Of a stretch of DNA of 16,444 nucleotides, positions 14,668 through 16,444 are shown piece after piece. The notes under the pieces were generated by a model. That model was not told the origin of the DNA and did no database searches. It worked only from the letters and a program-made list of their open reading frames with translations. A program made the position numbers and the translations under genes. The DNA comes from an uncultured Archangium sp. (GTDB lineage Bacteria > Myxococcota > Myxococcia > Myxococcales > Myxococcaceae), in NCBI GenBank assembly GCA_946479335.1, contig CAMLFP010000085.1, positions 1-16,444 on the forward strand. The letters run 5' to 3'. The number at the start of each line of letters is the position of its first letter. Position 1 is the stretch's first letter.

Positions 14668-16444
14668 ATGGTACGGCGCGCGCCGTCCATGCCGTCCGAA
14701 AACGCCCACATCCGCAACTTCTCGATCATCGCCCACATCGATCACGGCAAGTCCACGCTGGCCGATCGTCTGCTGGAAAAGACCGGCACGGTGAACGACC
14801 GCCAGAAGACGGCGCAGTTCCTCGACAACATGGACATCGAGAAGGAGCGCGGCATCACCATCAAGGCGCAGACGGTGCGCATGAACTACCGCGCCAAAGA
14901 TGGGCAAGACTACATCTTGAACCTCATCGACACGCCCGGCCACGTCGACTTCGCCTACGAAGTCAGCCGCTCGCTCGCCGCGTGTGAAGGCGCGCTGCTC
15001 GTCGTCGACGCGACCCAGGGCGTCGAGGCGCAGACCCTCTCCAACGTCTACATGGCGATGGAGCACGATCTCGAGATCATCCCCGTCATCAACAAGATCG
15101 ACCTGCCGTCGGCCGACGTCGAGCGCACCAAGCACGAGATCGAAGACGTCATCGGTCTCGACGCATCGGTCGCGGTGCCGGTGTCTGCGAAAGAAGGCGT
15201 CAACATCGACCTGCTCCTCGAGCAGATCGTGAAGACCGTGCCGCCGCCCAAGGGCTCGAAGGCAAGCCCGCTCAAGGCGCTGGTGTTCGACAGTTGGTAC
15301 GACAACTACCGCGGTGTGGTGATGCTGGTGCGCGTGATCGAAGGCAGCGTCACCGTCGGTCAGAAGATCAAGCTGTGGAGCAACAACAAGCAGTTCGAGG
15401 TGCAGGAACTCGGCGTGATCGCGCCGTTCCCGACCCCGGTGAAGCAGTTGATCGCCGGCGAAGTGGGCATCTTCGTCGCCAACGTGAAGGAACTCGCAGA
15501 CGCGAAGGTCGGCGACACCATCACCGACATCGAGAACCCGACCGCGGAGCCGTTCCCCGGGTTCAAGGAAGTCAAGCCGATGGTGTTCTCCGGCATCTTC
15601 CCCATCGATGCCGCCGACTACGACAACCTGCGCGATGCGCTCACGAAGCTCCGGCTCAATGACTCGGCGTTCACGTGGGAGCCCGAGTCGTCGACGGCGC
15701 TGGGCTTCGGGTTTCGCTGCGGCTTTCTCGGGCTGCTGCACATGGAGATCGCGCAGGAGCGCCTGGAGCGCGAGTACAACCTCAACCTCATCAGCACCGC
15801 GCCGAGCGTCGTCTACAAGGTGTTCCCGCACGGCAAGGAACCCATCCTGGTCGACAACCCGTCGAAGCTGCCGCCGGTGCAGAACATCGACCACATCGAA
15901 GAGCCGTACCTCACCGCGAACATCCACGTGCCCAACGAGCACCTCGGCGCGATCTTGAAGCTCTGTCAGGACCGTCGCGGCATCCAGAAGGGCATCGAGT
16001 ACCTCGGCACGTCGGGCACGCGCGTGCGCGTGACGTACGAGATGCCGCTGGCCGAGGTGGTGTTCGACTTCTTCGACAAGATGAAGTCGATCAGCCGCGG
16101 CTACGCGTCGCTCGACTACGAACTCGCCGGTTACAAAGAGTCAGACCTCGTGAAGTTGGACATCCTGATCAACGGCGAGCCCGTCGACGCCCTGTCGATC
16201 ATCGTGCACCGCGAGCGCGCGTATCAGCGCGGCCGCGAGGTCTGCGAGAAGTTGAAGGGCGTGATCCACCGGCAGATGTTCGAGGTCGCGATTCAGGCGG
16301 CCATCGGCGGGAAGATCATCTCGCGCGAGACGGTTTCGGCCGTGCGCAAGAACGTGCTGGCCAAGTGCTACGGCGGCGACATCTCGCGTAAGCGCAAGCT
16401 CCTCGAGAAGCAGAAGGAGGGCAAGAAGCGCATGAAGTCGGTGG
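14668..16444 (+). CDS. lepA: Translation elongation factor 4 (LepA), C-terminal end beyond window
   Basis: LepA/EF4 is a ribosome-binding GTPase that acts on stalled or mis-set elongating ribosomes and in initiation or biogenesis. GTPase motifs: G1 AHIDHGKST (22-30), switch I RGITIKAQ (61-68), G3 DTPGH (88-92), G4 NKID (142-145) and G5 SAK (173-175). LepA-specific stretches follow: the [12 protein letters not shown] segment, the elongation-factor G-like C-terminal region and the basic LepA tail ([19 protein letters not shown]). About 592 residues are visible; roughly 10-15 should be missing. Two starts are possible. The ATG at 14668 has GAGGGG 5 bases upstream, while the ATG at 14689 ([20 protein letters not shown]) matches the usual N-terminus but has no ribosome site. 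In many bacteria lepA precedes signal peptidase lepB, which would lie beyond the edge. Confidence 0.97.
   Translation, partial: MVRRAPSMPSENAHIRNFSIIAHIDHGKSTLADRLLEKTGTVNDRQKTAQFLDNMDIEKERGITIKAQTVRMNYRAKDGQDYILNLIDTPGHVDFAYEVSRSLAACEGALLVVDATQGVEAQTLSNVYMAMEHDLEIIPVINKIDLPSADVERTKHEIEDVIGLDASVAVPVSAKEGVNIDLLLEQIVKTVPPPKGSKASPLKALVFDSWYDNYRGVVMLVRVIEGSVTVGQKIKLWSNNKQFEVQELGVIAPFPTPVKQLIAGEVGIFVANVKELADAKVGDTITDIENPTAEPFPGFKEVKPMVFSGIFPIDAADYDNLRDALTKLRLNDSAFTWEPESSTALGFGFRCGFLGLLHMEIAQERLEREYNLNLISTAPSVVYKVFPHGKEPILVDNPSKLPPVQNIDHIEEPYLTANIHVPNEHLGAILKLCQDRRGIQKGIEYLGTSGTRVRVTYEMPLAEVVFDFFDKMKSISRGYASLDYELAGYKESDLVKLDILINGEPVDALSIIVHRERAYQRGREVCEKLKGVIHRQMFEVAIQAAIGGKIISRETVSAVRKNVLAKCYGGDISRKRKLLEKQKEGKKRMKSV

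Noticed and set aside
14629..15942. 437-codon minus-strand frame within lepA
   Set aside because: Antisense to the unmistakable GTPase motifs of LepA.

Overview
This window is GC-rich (roughly two thirds G+C) and comes from a bacterium of the Myxococcota (myxobacteria and relatives). The main pointers are a phosphofructokinase gene directly followed by a membrane Ser/Thr kinase (the pfk-pkn4 arrangement known from Myxococcus xanthus), a sigma-54 activator with an FHA domain, and several secreted proteins and lipoproteins of myxobacterial type. Gene density is very high, with many 1-4 bp overlaps. There are no tRNAs, rRNAs, CRISPR arrays, insertion sequences or phage genes. Long antisense open frames are common but look like GC-bias shadows.

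Left part, 1-4786. A MoxR-type AAA+ ATPase (cut by the window edge, minus strand) diverges from mutL (plus strand). After mutL comes a 181-bp gap holding a perfect 20-bp direct repeat of the mutL 3' end, a hairpin and a likely promoter. A five-gene plus-strand operon follows: a 50-residue microprotein, a coiled-coil/proline-rich protein, an outer-membrane beta-barrel-like protein, a membrane-anchored TPR protein and a small single-pass membrane protein. It looks like an uncharacterised envelope module.

Centre, 4805-12784. Six minus-strand genes follow one another with overlaps or gaps of at most 18 bp, transcribed from 12784 down to 4805: 6-phosphofructokinase, a Pkn4-like transmembrane Ser/Thr kinase, a secreted TPR protein, an FHA-GAF-AAA+-Fis sigma-54 activator, and two lipoproteins (the second with carboxypeptidase-regulatory-like domains). 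The unit joins a glycolytic enzyme, the kinase type known to phosphorylate it in M. xanthus, a transcription activator and cell-surface proteins. It is the most interesting system here. Upstream of pfk are a 10-bp-phased direct repeat and a hairpin followed by a T-run.

Right part, 12908-16444. This holds a small TPR protein (minus), a predicted secreted/membrane protein of unknown function (plus), a secreted protein (minus) whose 3' end overlaps the previous gene by 30 bp, and nearly all of lepA (plus), whose extreme C-terminus is beyond the window.

Oddities include a MutL whose C-terminal endonuclease motifs are all eroded, and an FHA domain lacking the usual phosphothreonine-binding Ser and His.
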